Part shown: in pieces, positions 13,750-13,906 of the stretch
Position numbering within the stretch: position 1 is the first letter of the stretch
Layout of the letters: each line of letters begins with the position of its first letter
From: Bordetella parapertussis
Lineage (GTDB): Bacteria > Pseudomonadota > Gammaproteobacteria > Burkholderiales > Burkholderiaceae_B
Length of the DNA stretch: 13,906 bases
Direction of reading: 5' to 3'
Assembly: GCA_945903445.1 (NCBI GenBank)
Contig: CAMDNZ010000064.1
Location: 1 to 13,906 of the forward strand
Notes under the pieces: model-generated
Database searches by the model: none
What the model was told of the DNA's origin: nothing
What the model saw: only the letters and a program-made list of their open reading frames with translations
Made by a program: the position numbers and the translations under genes

Positions 13750-13904
13750 GCTATTCATCGGCGCATACCACCGGCCCTCTCGGACTCGGTCGCTCGGTGT
13801 GCGCTAATGAATGCGGCACAGCCATTTGAGTTGGTCCCCACGTCCATCGCGCGAACCATCTCAAATGGCCTGACTGCGGCACCCCCTCGCGGGAGATGCC
13901 GCAG
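13750..13904 (-). ncRNA. Structured non-coding region: three consecutive stable hairpins (leader or small RNA candidate)
   Basis: No credible gene lies in 13674-13906. Three hairpins fill its right part. Hairpin 1 has arms 13753-13758/13807-13812 (ATTCAT/ATGAAT) and 13761-13769/13796-13804 (GCGCATACC/GGTGTGCGC, one wobble). Hairpin 2 has arms 13821-13830/13860-13869 (GCCATTTGAG/CTCAAATGGC), then TGGT/ACCA after one mismatch. Hairpin 3 has arms 13874-13881/13897-13904 (CTGCGGCA/TGCCGCAG). Read on the minus strand, hairpin 3 extends by CUCCC/GGGGG and closes with a GCGA tetraloop, which favours a minus-strand transcript. Hairpin 1 pairs slightly better on the plus strand, so the strand is uncertain. 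I could not match it to rnpB, tmRNA or 4.5S RNA. Confidence 0.4.
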
Positions 13905-13906
13905 CC

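Noticed and set aside
13873..13906. Minus-strand CTGCGGCATCTC as the 3' end of 6S RNA
   Set aside because: Only a short stretch resembles the 6S 3' end, and here it folds locally into a tetraloop hairpin rather than pairing with a distant 5' end. The window edge prevents a firm decision.

Overview
The window is GC-rich chromosomal DNA of a betaproteobacterium, most likely Burkholderiales and probably the Alcaligenaceae (Bordetella/Achromobacter-like). The evidence is the set and order of core genes: mpl, an RNase II-type exonuclease, a TonB-type protein and aroE on one strand; aroQ-accB-accC-prmA-DUF3426-PfkB kinase on the other; and a Lys/Ala-rich H1-like histone. This placement comes from recalled family knowledge, not from a search. 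I see no insertion sequence, prophage, CRISPR array, rRNA or tRNA.

Positions 1-5035, minus strand: a tightly packed operon reading right to left, mpl (peptidoglycan recycling), yqiA-type esterase, RNase II/R-family exonuclease, TonB-C protein and aroE (shikimate pathway, cut by the window edge). Gaps are 15, 14 and 9 nt, then a 4-nt ATGA overlap, so the five genes are probably co-transcribed from the 63-bp divergent region at 5036-5098.

Positions 5099-12196, plus strand: a TlpA-like thioredoxin, then aroQ, accB, accC and prmA. accB and accC are 1 nt apart, and accC and prmA 3 nt apart. A zinc-ribbon/DUF3426 membrane protein and a PfkB-family kinase follow. A separate SlyB-like glycine-zipper lipoprotein has its own 164-nt leader and a strong intrinsic terminator. 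These are central functions: aromatic amino-acid precursors, the biotin carrier and carboxylase halves of acetyl-CoA carboxylase, and L11 methylation.

Positions 12307-13906, minus strand: a yggT-family membrane gene that is frameshifted in this sequence, then an H1-like histone gene with its own terminator. Upstream of the histone gene lies about 155 bp of strongly folded non-coding DNA that reaches the window edge.

Most of the window is ordinary core genome. The points most worth checking are: (i) a perfectly tandem, in-frame 36-bp duplication inside the PfkB kinase; (ii) the yggT frameshift, at a (CG)4 tract or a microhomology deletion; (iii) three consecutive stable hairpins upstream of the histone gene, possibly an RNA leader or small RNA; (iv) two interlocking inverted repeats with pseudoknot topology upstream of the slyB-like gene; and (v) the repeat-built histone gene. 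I found no convincing new multi-gene system.
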